This document shows, piece after piece, positions 43,623 to 52,117 of a DNA stretch of 64,000 nucleotides. This stretch comes from Clostridia bacterium. Its GTDB lineage: Bacteria; Bacillota; Clostridia; Monoglobales; Monoglobaceae. The translations under genes and the position numbers were made by a program. Where the stretch lies: assembly GCA_017546165.1 (NCBI GenBank), contig JAFYXL010000025.1:82574-146573 (forward strand), in the 5' to 3' direction. The notes under the pieces are model-generated. The model was given only the letters and a program-made list of their open reading frames with translations. It was not told the origin of the DNA and did no database searches. Numbering within the stretch: the stretch's first letter is position 1; every line of letters starts with the position of its first letter.

Positions 43623-43859
43623 ATGAAAATATATTGGTATAATGAAAGAAAAAATATTGTTGGAATTAATTTAAAGGAAATTCGCACAAAAAAGAAACTT
43701 ACACAAAATGACATCGCCGTTCGGATGCAGCTCAAAGGACTTGATTTTGACCGTATAACTGTATCCCGCATAGAAAATGGTCTTAGATTTGTACCAGATT
43801 ATGAGGTAAAATTTCTCTGCGAGGCTCTGGAAGTCACTTTTAATGAGCTTTTGGCATAA
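43623..43859 (+). CDS. Small XRE-family DNA-binding regulator
   Basis: 78 aa. A single HTH_3 domain: LKEIRTKKKLTQNDIAVRMQ, FDRITVSRIENG (recognition helix) and PDYEVKFLCEALEVTFNELL. Proteins of just this size and N-terminus (MKIYWYNERKNIVG) are common in Clostridia; their targets are unknown to me. GGGGGCGAT lies upstream. A possible promoter TTGGAA-17-CATAAT is at 43563-43591. It is 33 nt before comEC. Confidence 0.85.
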   Translation: MKIYWYNERKNIVGINLKEIRTKKKLTQNDIAVRMQLKGLDFDRITVSRIENGLRFVPDYEVKFLCEALEVTFNELLA

Positions 43860-43892
43860 TTTTAAATACATCCACAGAAAGTGAGTGCAACT

Positions 43893-45530
43893 ATGTATAT
43901 TTCAAACCACGTAATAACATCAAAACATTATCTTGTTCTTTTTGTATCCGCTTTTGCAATTGGCATATACCTTGCAACAATGCTTGGCATAATTTTTTCA
44001 CTATCACTTTTGGCACTTGCAGCTGTTATTATAGGACTCGTATATACATTCCTGAAAATAAAGGGAATTTCAAAATCAAAATACATAATTCTATCATCCG
44101 CCCTTATAATTGCATCTTTTTTAGGCATTTTCAGAATTTACACCGCTGAATATCTTTATAAAAATTCCATACGCGAATATGAAGGCAAGGAAGCCTGGGT
44201 TTGCGGAACAATAACCAGCAATCCTCAACTTTCATCTAATAGTTACTATTACACTTTTGAACTTGATGCATTTGGAATAAACAATAAAACTGACTACTTT
44301 GGAACAATAATGATGTACGTGCCCCAAAATTCCGGTTTTAATTTTGAGACAGGCGACAATGTATATGCCTGGACAAAAATTGAAAGTCCAAAAGATGCCG
44401 AAGGCACATCGGCATTTGATTACTATACCCATCTCCGTGGCAAAAACATATTCTTGATCGGTACATCTGAAAATATCAATCCTCTTTCTACGTTTCCCAC
44501 AACTCATCCCTTGATAACGCTAAAAGAGGCGGGCGTATTTATCCGCTCCAAAATAGTAAATTCTATTGACAGCCTTTTTCCAAATGATAAAATAAGCGCT
44601 GCTGTTTTGAAAGGAATCCTCATTGGCGATAAGTCCGGCTTTGACGATAATCTATATAAAAAGTTTTCATATGCAGGGATTTCTCACATTATTGCAGTTT
44701 CCGGCCTCCATATCTCCATTTTGTTTTCATTTTTAATGATTTTTTCAAGTATGTTTTTCTCAAAACGGAGGCTGAGTTTCCTAGCCACCATCCCGGTTAT
44801 TATTTTGTTTATGTCCGCATCTTCATTTACACCATCAGTATGCCGCGCATCAATTATGATACTGATTATGATTTTGTCAACCCTAACACGTGAGGAACAC
44901 AACCCTGTAACCGCCCTCTTTATAGCACTTGGATCGATTATCGCCGTAGCACCTTATGCTTTATTCTCAAAAAGTTTGATTTTGTCTTTTACAGCAACCC
45001 TTGGAATATTTGTATATTACCCTTATATAAACGGTCTTTTTATATCTCTGATTAATTTACCCAAGCTAAAAATTCACAAGCATAAAATAATTAAAAAGCC
45101 CCTTATTTATCTTTCATCCTCTTTTTCACTATCCTTTTCCTCATGCATTGGCACAGTTTATTTTTTAATTCTGTTTTTTGGCAACATATCAAAGGTTCAG
45201 TTCTTCACAAACCTTTGGATCATCCCTATTGTTTCAGTGATCTTTTGCCTTGGCTATATTAATTGTATAATCTTTTATATTTCCCCCTGGTTGGCACTAA
45301 ATATTTTAAAATATCCTCTCCAGTGGTGCCTTGACGTAATCGAATTTACCATAAACGTATTTGGGCGCAAAGACTTTACATGTATATTTCCCTCAGAACT
45401 TCTAAGTGGTAATCACGCAATTGTATATTTTGGCATTGCATTTATGATTTATATGTTCTTAAAAACATTTAATGATATTCAAACAGAAAAGAAAATAGCG
45501 GCCGAAGAATTCGACCGCTTAAAATACTGA
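43893..45530 (+). CDS. comEC: ComEC/Rec2-like DNA uptake channel, short form without C-terminal nuclease-like domain
   Basis: 545 aa from ATG 43893. N-terminal helices, an OB-like DUF4131 domain (EAWVCGTITSNPQLSSNS), then the competence channel domain with LKGILIGDKSG and ISHIIAVSGLHISILFSF, and about eight further helices. Bacillus ComEC is ~776 aa; the metallo-beta-lactamase domain that normally follows is absent, and only 8 nt separate the stop from murD. Such short forms may still import DNA strands, or may be something else. Confidence 0.85.
   Translation: MYISNHVITSKHYLVLFVSAFAIGIYLATMLGIIFSLSLLALAAVIIGLVYTFLKIKGISKSKYIILSSALIIASFLGIFRIYTAEYLYKNSIREYEGKEAWVCGTITSNPQLSSNSYYYTFELDAFGINNKTDYFGTIMMYVPQNSGFNFETGDNVYAWTKIESPKDAEGTSAFDYYTHLRGKNIFLIGTSENINPLSTFPTTHPLITLKEAGVFIRSKIVNSIDSLFPNDKISAAVLKGILIGDKSGFDDNLYKKFSYAGISHIIAVSGLHISILFSFLMIFSSMFFSKRRLSFLATIPVIILFMSASSFTPSVCRASIMILIMILSTLTREEHNPVTALFIALGSIIAVAPYALFSKSLILSFTATLGIFVYYPYINGLFISLINLPKLKIHKHKIIKKPLIYLSSSFSLSFSSCIGTVYFLILFFGNISKVQFFTNLWIIPIVSVIFCLGYINCIIFYISPWLALNILKYPLQWCLDVIEFTINVFGRKDFTCIFPSELLSGNHAIVYFGIAFMIYMFLKTFNDIQTEKKIAAEEFDRLKY
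45497..45519 (-). terminator. murD terminator embedded in the 3' end of comEC
   Basis: AGCGGCCGAA (45497-45506) and TTCGACCGCT (45510-45519) form a 10-bp stem with one G-U on the minus-strand RNA, followed by ATTTTCTTTT. It lies inside the last codons of the convergent comEC gene, 20 nt past the murD stop. Confidence 0.7.
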
Positions 45531-45538
45531 TAAATATT

Positions 45539-46912
45539 TTAGAAATTATTAACAATCTCCTTAAAGATATTGCCTCTTTCCTCAAAGTTTTTGAACAAAT
45601 CAAAACTCGCACAGGCCGGCGAAAGAATAACCACATCACCGGGTTTTGCACACTTTCTCGCACGGTTTATGGCATCTTTGAAATCAGTTTCACAATGAAT
45701 TTTAATACCCTCAAAGTTTGATGCGTTTCTTACTGCATCCTCTATTTTCTTAGATGTAACCCCTATTAACACAAGCTCTTTGACGTGTTGGTTTACTACC
45801 GAGCCAAATTCGTCAAAGGGTATTTTTTTGTCGTATCCGCCCGCAATAAGGACAACCTTTTGTCCAAAGGATTTAAGGCCGGCTGTGGTCCTTGCAGGGC
45901 TGCTTGCTATTGAGTCATTGTAGTATCTAACTCCATCAAACTCACGTACAAGTTCAATCCTGTGAGGAACTCCGCCAAAATTCTTAGCAGTATATTCAAT
46001 GGTCTTTGTTGATACAAATGGATAAACTGCTCCAATTGCCGCCATATAGTTTTCAATGTTGTGCACACCGGGAATTTTAATATCCTCCGCCTTTATAACT
46101 TCCTCTTCCTCGCCATTTATCTTTAAGACTATTTTCCCGTCTGTCAGTGTTAAACCCTGGCTTAAGTCATTCTGACGGCTGAAATACATTGGATTTTCAG
46201 TACATTTTGCAAAATCTCGTGTTATCTCATTATCATAATTTAAAACAACTCTACAATTTTTGTTGTTTCTGAAAATGCTTTTCTTTGATTCAACATACTC
46301 ATCAAAATCCTTGTGCCAATCCAGATGGTTTGGAGTCACATTGGTCACAACTGCAATATCCGCACTATGCTTCATCGAAAACAGCTGAAAACTTGAAAGT
46401 TCAAGCACTACTTTGTCGTCCTTCTTCATATTTTCAACCTCTCCAATCAGAGGTTTTCCAATATTGCCACCTATATAACAATTATACCCTTCTTTTTTCA
46501 ACATCTCGCCAATTAAACTTGTAGTAGTAGTCTTGCCATCACTACCAGTAACCGCAATTATCTCACAGGGACAAAGTTCAAAAAACAACTCCATTTCAGA
46601 TGTTATAATTGCACCTTTCTCCTTTGCCGCAACAAGCTGCGAAACATCAGGCCGAAGCCCCGGAGTTTTAAAAATCACCTCTGTATCCTTTGGAATACTG
46701 TCAAGATATTCTTCGCCAAGCATAAATTCTGTCCCCAAGAGCTTTAGCTCATTATAAGCATCACCCAATTGTTCTGCTGTCCGCTTGTCGTGGGCTGTCA
46801 CTTTGGCCCCGCCTTCAAGCAGGAACTTTATAAGGGGAACATTGCTTATGCCAACACCCACCACTGAAATTTTTTTGTTTTCTATTGATTTTTTATACTG
46901 CGATGCGTTCAT
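45539..46912 (-). CDS. murD: UDP-N-acetylmuramoyl-L-alanine--D-glutamate ligase MurD
   Basis: 457 aa. N-terminal Rossmann part KKISVVGVGISNVPLIKFLLE, P-loop AVTGSDGKTTTTSLIGEML, LELSSFQLFSM, NVTPNHLDWHK with the metal-site His, and HNIENYMAAIGA plus YNDSIASSPARTTAGL in the C-terminal part. It adds D-Glu to UDP-MurNAc-L-Ala in peptidoglycan synthesis. It stands apart from any dcw cluster, a single gene convergent with comEC. Confidence 0.95.
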   Translation of the reverse strand: MNASQYKKSIENKKISVVGVGISNVPLIKFLLEGGAKVTAHDKRTAEQLGDAYNELKLLGTEFMLGEEYLDSIPKDTEVIFKTPGLRPDVSQLVAAKEKGAIITSEMELFFELCPCEIIAVTGSDGKTTTTSLIGEMLKKEGYNCYIGGNIGKPLIGEVENMKKDDKVVLELSSFQLFSMKHSADIAVVTNVTPNHLDWHKDFDEYVESKKSIFRNNKNCRVVLNYDNEITRDFAKCTENPMYFSRQNDLSQGLTLTDGKIVLKINGEEEEVIKAEDIKIPGVHNIENYMAAIGAVYPFVSTKTIEYTAKNFGGVPHRIELVREFDGVRYYNDSIASSPARTTAGLKSFGQKVVLIAGGYDKKIPFDEFGSVVNQHVKELVLIGVTSKKIEDAVRNASNFEGIKIHCETDFKDAINRARKCAKPGDVVILSPACASFDLFKNFEERGNIFKEIVNNF

Positions 46913-46994
46913 ATTAATTCACCTTTCCTAAAAGACTCTTCGAAAGCTCCTCCTTTTTGTAAGGACCACTCGGAGATTCTTTCAAAACGTCAAA

Positions 46995-47034
46995 ACGGGC
47001 TGTAACAAAGCCAAAATCTTTTGTTACAGCCCGT
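46995..47034 (-). terminator. Terminator after ispH-rpsA
   Basis: Perfect 15-bp stem ACGGGCTGTAACAAA (46995-47009) / TTTGTTACAGCCCGT (47020-47034), 10-nt loop. On the minus strand it is followed by TTTGACGTTTT, a modest T tract. Confidence 0.75.
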
Positions 47035-47055
47035 CATTGGCTGATTTTAATTTAA

Positions 47056-49338
47056 TTACTCAGCATCAAGAATGTCGCCAAGCGTAAATGAACCTTCTTC
47101 TGTGTATGATTCATCTGAAACCTCTTCTTCAGCAGGTTTTTCAGCTTCCTCTACATAGTCAGGGAGAAGAACCTTTCTTGAAAGTCCAATCTGTTTTGTT
47201 TCGTTGTTAATTTCTACAACTTTAACTTCAACCTCGTCACCGATATTCAAAACATCTGATGGTTTTTCAATTCTTGTGTTTGCAATCTGTGAAACGTGAA
47301 TAAGACCATCTACAAAAGGAGCAACTTCTGCAAATGCACCAAATGGAAGGATACGAACAATCTTGCACTTAATTGTGTCACCAACTGCCAAATCCTTTGT
47401 AGCCTTGTACCAAGGGCTATCCTCTTCCTTTTTGTGGCCAAGAGAAATCTTCTTTGTTTCAGCATTTATATCCTTGATATAAACTTCGATTGAATCACCC
47501 ACTGAAATTACTTCTGATGGATGCTTGATTCGGTTCCAAGAAAGTTCTGAAACGTGAACAAGACCGTCAACGCCGCCGATATCAACAAAAGCACCAAAGT
47601 TTGTAAGTGACTTAACTGTACCTGTGTAAGCCTTACCAACTTCAAAGCCTGCCCAAAGAGCTGCCTTTCTTGCTTCTTTGTCAGCCTGGAGTTCCTTAAC
47701 AAGTGAAATCTTGTTTGTTTCCTTGTTCATTTCCTTAATATATACTTCAATAGTGTCGCCAACTTTAACCGCTTCTGACGGATGTTTGATTCTAGACTCT
47801 GAAAGCTCTGAAATATGAATAAGACCATCTACGCCACCAAGGTCAATAAATGCGCCAAAGTTTGTAAGTGACTTAACTGTACCTGTGTACTTTTTGTCAA
47901 CTTCAGCTGTGCTCCAGAATTCATCTGCCTTTTGCTGACTGAGTTCTCTTGCAACAGACTTGATTGAACCAACTACTCTTAATCTGCCGCGTCTGTCCTT
48001 ATCCATCTTGATGATTCTGAATGATGCTTCTGTGTTGAGAAGTGCACCCAAATCTTCAACAAAACGTTCTGCCGCTTCTGATGCAGGGATAAACACTCTG
48101 ATACCCTTAGCTATTGTAACGATACCACCCTTAACTATCTCAACAATTCTGCCGTTTAAAACAGTCTTGTTTTCGAAGTCTGCACGAAGTTCCTGAAGAC
48201 CCTTTTCTGCATCGATCTTCTTCTTTGAGAGTGTAACAACGCCGTCACGGTCTGAAACGTGAACAACAAACACATCCACTTCATCCCCAACCTTAACAAG
48301 TTCTGCAAGGTTTGCTGATGAATCATTTGTCATTTCGTTAAATGGAATAACGCCGTCGTACTTGCCGTCAATGTCCACCTGTACCTCTGTAGGGGTGATG
48401 CCGATAACTACGCCTTTAACAATATCTCCTGTTGTTAAGGGCTTTAAAGTTTCTTCAAGCGCCTCTGCAAAGTTCATTTCATTTGTAATTTCCGCCATGG
48501 TTAATTTTGCCTCCTTGATCACCTTATCCGGAGTGGATGCTCCGGCGGTAATGCCTACTTTTTTTATATTTTTTTTAAATAAATGAGCAAGCCCATCTAA
48601 TTCTTTTGCGTTTTCAATTTTGAAAGTATCCGTGCAATGTTCACGGCATATTTCATAAAGCTTTTCGGTATTAGAACTATTTTTGCCACCAAGCACCAAC
48701 ATAACTTGTGATTCCTTGGCCAAAATTTCAGCCGACCTCTGTCTTTCTTCAGTCGCACTACATATTGTATCAAAAAAAACCACATTTGTAAAATACTTTT
48801 TTAATATTTCTTCAATTTTTTTTGCTTTTTGTGGTCTTAGGGTTGTCTGAGCAACTATGCTTATAGGCAGATCTTTATTATTATTGAGAATTTCTTCACA
48901 TTCCTCCGGCGTTGCCACAATGAATGCAGAATTTTCACACCAACCATTTATACCTTTTACTTCAGGGTGATTTTTATCACCGGCAATAACTATCATCCGC
49001 TCCTTTTGATGTTCCTCGCTTACAATCTTGTGAATTCTTTTTACAAAAGGACAAGTTGCATCTATTACTTCAATACCTTTTTCCAAAAGCTTGTCATATT
49101 CCGCCTTGGAAATGCCGTGAGCTCTGATAATCACTACGCTTCCGTCCGGTATATCGTCCATCTTCTCGGCACACTTTACATCCATACCTTCAAGTTCTTC
49201 GGTTACATCCGCATTGTGAATAAGCATTCCGTAAGTAAAAATGCTTTTTGTACTTTCTTTTGCCGTACTATATGCAATTTTAACTGCACGGTCAACGCCA
49301 AAGCAAAAACCTGCTTTATCGGCAATTTTAATTTCCAT
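47056..49338 (-). CDS. ispH-rpsA: Fused IspH (HMBPP reductase) and ribosomal protein S1-like protein
   Basis: 760 aa. Residues 1-285 are IspH: GFCFGVDRAVKIAY, RAHGISKAEYD, DATCPFVKRIH and DTICSATEERQ, with three Cys for the [4Fe-4S] cluster; this enzyme makes IPP and DMAPP in the MEP pathway. Residues ~300-740 hold four S1 domains, the middle two sharing GTVKSLTNFGAFID/VD. The C-terminus is acidic. The IspH-S1 fusion is characteristic of Clostridia. It overlaps plsC by 11 nt, in the cmk-plsC-ispH-S1 order known from the class. Confidence 0.95.
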   Translation of the reverse strand: MEIKIADKAGFCFGVDRAVKIAYSTAKESTKSIFTYGMLIHNADVTEELEGMDVKCAEKMDDIPDGSVVIIRAHGISKAEYDKLLEKGIEVIDATCPFVKRIHKIVSEEHQKERMIVIAGDKNHPEVKGINGWCENSAFIVATPEECEEILNNNKDLPISIVAQTTLRPQKAKKIEEILKKYFTNVVFFDTICSATEERQRSAEILAKESQVMLVLGGKNSSNTEKLYEICREHCTDTFKIENAKELDGLAHLFKKNIKKVGITAGASTPDKVIKEAKLTMAEITNEMNFAEALEETLKPLTTGDIVKGVVIGITPTEVQVDIDGKYDGVIPFNEMTNDSSANLAELVKVGDEVDVFVVHVSDRDGVVTLSKKKIDAEKGLQELRADFENKTVLNGRIVEIVKGGIVTIAKGIRVFIPASEAAERFVEDLGALLNTEASFRIIKMDKDRRGRLRVVGSIKSVARELSQQKADEFWSTAEVDKKYTGTVKSLTNFGAFIDLGGVDGLIHISELSESRIKHPSEAVKVGDTIEVYIKEMNKETNKISLVKELQADKEARKAALWAGFEVGKAYTGTVKSLTNFGAFVDIGGVDGLVHVSELSWNRIKHPSEVISVGDSIEVYIKDINAETKKISLGHKKEEDSPWYKATKDLAVGDTIKCKIVRILPFGAFAEVAPFVDGLIHVSQIANTRIEKPSDVLNIGDEVEVKVVEINNETKQIGLSRKVLLPDYVEEAEKPAEEEVSDESYTEEGSFTLGDILDAE

Positions 49339-49927
49339 AAGTTTTTGCTCCTGCTAATTCAGCAATTCTTTCCATCAATACATTATTTGTTATGTCGGAT
49401 ATTTCATCTGATGTCAGTTTCTTTTCACTGTATTCTGACATATCAATGTAATCACCAACTGTAACCTTAACTTTGCTTCCTATCTTATATGTAGCCTCAA
49501 TACCCACAGGAAGAATTCCAACACCTGCTTTTGTAGCAATCATAACAGCGCCTTGCTTGCCCTGGCCCAGGACTCCGTGAGTCCTGACTCTTCTTCCCTC
49601 AGGGAATATAGCAAGACACTTTCCGGCTTTCAACAATCTGATTGAAGTGCGGATAGCTGTCATTCCCTCGCCGCCTTTTACAGGAAAAGCATCAAAAGCC
49701 TTTATAACCTGTGCTACAACAGGAACTTTGAAAAGCGAAGCTTTTGCCATATATGCCATATTTTCTATCGGCAAAAATGCAGCAATCAACGGCGGATCAA
49801 AGTTGCTCAAGTGATTTGGGGTAAGGAGAAAATTTTTATCCTTAGGGATTTTTTCAAGACCCTCAATCTCTATCCGGAATAATAATCTGTATATTCCCCT
49901 TGCAACACAGAGTATAAACTTTTTCAT
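49328..49927 (-). CDS. plsC: 1-acyl-sn-glycerol-3-phosphate acyltransferase
   Basis: 199 aa from ATG 49927 (AAAGGA 11 nt upstream). Acyltransferase boxes: TPNHLSNFDPPLI (HX4D), GMTAIRTSIRLLKAG, and IFPEGRRVRTHG. One hydrophobic N-terminal helix. It adds the second acyl chain to make phosphatidic acid at the membrane. Lies between cmk and ispH-rpsA. Confidence 0.92.
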   Translation of the reverse strand: MKKFILCVARGIYRLLFRIEIEGLEKIPKDKNFLLTPNHLSNFDPPLIAAFLPIENMAYMAKASLFKVPVVAQVIKAFDAFPVKGGEGMTAIRTSIRLLKAGKCLAIFPEGRRVRTHGVLGQGKQGAVMIATKAGVGILPVGIEATYKIGSKVKVTVGDYIDMSEYSEKKLTSDEISDITNNVLMERIAELAGAKTYGN

Positions 49928-49979
49928 GTAAAACACTATCCTTTCAATCAATCGAATCGTTGCAAAAATCTGTTAAGCA

Positions 49980-50660
49980 TTAACCAATATTTCTTGCTTC
50001 GTTAATTATTTGCATAATTAATTCAACTGATTCGTCTAAATTCTTGCCTGTTGTATCAACAATTACTGAATCTACTGCAGGTTTAAGTGGCGCAATTTCA
50101 CGCTCTGAATCATTTTTGTCACGATATTCCATATCGGACTTCACCAAGTCAAAGTCGCACTCCACACCTTTTTCCATAAGTTCTCTATATCTGCGCATGG
50201 CACGTTCCTCTACCGAAGCTGTAAGAAAAATCTTGAGCTGCGCATTAGGAAGCACCACTGTGCCAATATCCCTGCCATCCATAATAACATCGGTTTTTTC
50301 AGCAAGATTCCTTTGTAGTTCAAGCAACTTTGTGCGAACAACCGGAATCTTTGAAACATCAGATGCCGCAACCGACACCTCCGGCAAACGGATTTCAACC
50401 GAGACATCCTCGCCGTTAAGAAAAACTGACTGTCCACCCTCTGAATGGGCAATTTCAATGTTCATCTGAGGGAGAAGCTCTTCAACTTCCGCAATATCTT
50501 TATTTGGGTTAATTCCTGCACGAATAGTTGCAAGACCAATTGCCCGATACATTGCGCCTGTATCAACATACACAATCCCAAGCTCCCTTGCCGCAAGCTT
50601 TGCAATTGTGCTCTTACCCGCACCCGCCGGGCCATCTATTGCAATTTTAAATGTAGCCAT
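49980..50660 (-). CDS. cmk: Cytidylate kinase
   Basis: 226 aa from ATG 50660 (MATFKIAIDGPAGAGKSTIA); an in-frame ATG at 50684 adds eight residues and neither has an ideal ribosome site. P-loop GPAGAGKST, VDTGAMYRAIG, MDGRDIGTVVLP and YRDKNDSEREIAPLKPA match CMP kinase, which converts (d)CMP to the diphosphate. First of the cmk-plsC-ispH-rpsA group. Confidence 0.94.
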   Translation of the reverse strand: MATFKIAIDGPAGAGKSTIAKLAARELGIVYVDTGAMYRAIGLATIRAGINPNKDIAEVEELLPQMNIEIAHSEGGQSVFLNGEDVSVEIRLPEVSVAASDVSKIPVVRTKLLELQRNLAEKTDVIMDGRDIGTVVLPNAQLKIFLTASVEERAMRRYRELMEKGVECDFDLVKSDMEYRDKNDSEREIAPLKPAVDSVIVDTTGKNLDESVELIMQIINEARNIG

Positions 50661-50687
50661 ATCTTCTGAGGTATTCCTTTCCATCAA

Positions 50688-50957
50688 TTAATCCAGCTTA
50701 CTTCTAAGTTCCTCAATTGAAGTTTCAAACCCATCAATTGTTTTGCATTTTTCTTCAATAAATTCGGATACATTTCTGTCTTCTTTGTAAGCTGCGTAGA
50801 TTTCTTTACCTATCTCAGTATATACCTTTTCAATCTCATTTTTAAGATCAAAAATTGAATATTTTGTCTTTGAATCCTCTACAATTTCACCTGTTTTCTT
50901 TGCAACTGTACTAACTGTCTTTTCTGCTGCTTTTTTAAGGTTTTCAAAAAATTTCAT
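50688..50957 (-). CDS. Small helical protein of unknown function
   Basis: 89 aa from ATG 50957 (AAAGGA 8 nt upstream). Begins MKFFENLKKAAEKTVSTVAK, then KYSIFDLKNEIEKVYTEIGKEIYAAYKE, FIEEKCKTIDGFETSIEELR. It is all helix with coiled-coil character; related short clostridial proteins often carry a zinc ribbon after this helical part, which is missing here. No function can be assigned. Confidence 0.75.
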   Translation of the reverse strand: MKFFENLKKAAEKTVSTVAKKTGEIVEDSKTKYSIFDLKNEIEKVYTEIGKEIYAAYKEDRNVSEFIEEKCKTIDGFETSIEELRSKLD

Positions 50958-50995
50958 AATCAAAATCCTTTCTGCCAAAATCCTGACACAAATTT

Positions 50996-52093
50996 TTATA
51001 CATTAAATCTAAAGAGAATAATATCTCCATCTTCTACTACATATTCCTTACCTTCACTGCGAACAAGACCTTTTTCCTTTGCAGCATTCATACTGCCGTT
51101 TTCCATAAGGTCATTATATGCAACAACCTCCGCACGGATAAAGCCGCGTTCAAAGTCGGTATGTATCTTTCCGGCTGCCTGTGGCGCCTTTGTACCCTTG
51201 GTAATCGTCCAGGCTCTCACCTCAGGTTTGCCTGCAGTAAGATAGCTGATAAGACCCAGTAATTTGTAGCTTGCGCGAATCAACTTGTCAAGACCGGACT
51301 CGGTTGCACCAAGCTCTTCAAGGAACATAGCCTTTTCCTCATTGTCAAGTTCTGCTATTTCTTCTTCAATCCTTGCAGAAACCACCATAACCTCTGATTT
51401 CTCACTCTTTGCAAACTCAGCAATTTTCTGAACATACACATTTTCTTCCATTGGCTTTGCGTAATCATCTTCTGCCACATTTGCCGCATAAATAACAGGC
51501 TTTAAGCTAAGAAGTGAAACTTCTTTCAACATTTCCTGTTCATCATCAGTAAAGTCAAGGGCTCTTGCACTGATACCTTTTTCCAACTTTTCGCAAAGTG
51601 CTTCCAGAAAGTCGATTTCAACCTGATACTTTTTGTCGCCGCCTTTGAGCTGTTTTTTAAGACGGTCAATTCGTCTTGCAATAATCTCAAGATCAGAAAA
51701 AATAAGCTCAAAATTTATAGTTTCAATGTCACGGATAGGGTCGATATTACCCTCAACGTGGACAATGTTTGCATCCTCAAACGCCCGAACAACGTGAACA
51801 ATCGCATCTACCTCACGGATGTTTGAAAGAAATTTATTGCCAAGTCCTTCACCTTTGCTTGCGCCCTTCACAAGGCCCGCAATATCAACAAATTCAATCA
51901 CTGCAGGGGTAACCTTGTCGGGGTCATACATTTCCTTTAACCTTTCAAGTCTCTCATCAGGCACTGCAACCGTACCAACATTTGGTTCAATTGTGCAAAA
52001 CGGATAGTTTGCAGACTCAGCTCCGGCTTGGGTTATTGCATTAAAAAGTGTACTCTTTCCTACGTTTGGCAATCCAACTATTCCTAATTTCAT
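50996..52093 (-). CDS. ychF: Ribosome-binding ATPase YchF/OLA1
   Basis: 365 aa. Obg-type G domain: G1 GLPNVGKSTLFNAI, PFCTIEPNVGTVAVPDERL, VDIAGLVKGASKGEG, and the altered G4 (NVAED) that gives YchF its preference for ATP. C-terminal TGS domain: RAWTITKGTKAPQAAGKIHTDFERGFIRAE. Binds the 50S subunit and senses redox state. Length is normal. Confidence 0.96.
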   Translation of the reverse strand: MKLGIVGLPNVGKSTLFNAITQAGAESANYPFCTIEPNVGTVAVPDERLERLKEMYDPDKVTPAVIEFVDIAGLVKGASKGEGLGNKFLSNIREVDAIVHVVRAFEDANIVHVEGNIDPIRDIETINFELIFSDLEIIARRIDRLKKQLKGGDKKYQVEIDFLEALCEKLEKGISARALDFTDDEQEMLKEVSLLSLKPVIYAANVAEDDYAKPMEENVYVQKIAEFAKSEKSEVMVVSARIEEEIAELDNEEKAMFLEELGATESGLDKLIRASYKLLGLISYLTAGKPEVRAWTITKGTKAPQAAGKIHTDFERGFIRAEVVAYNDLMENGSMNAAKEKGLVRSEGKEYVVEDGDIILFRFNV

Positions 52094-52117
52094 CTTAAAT
52101 CATATACCTTTCTGATA

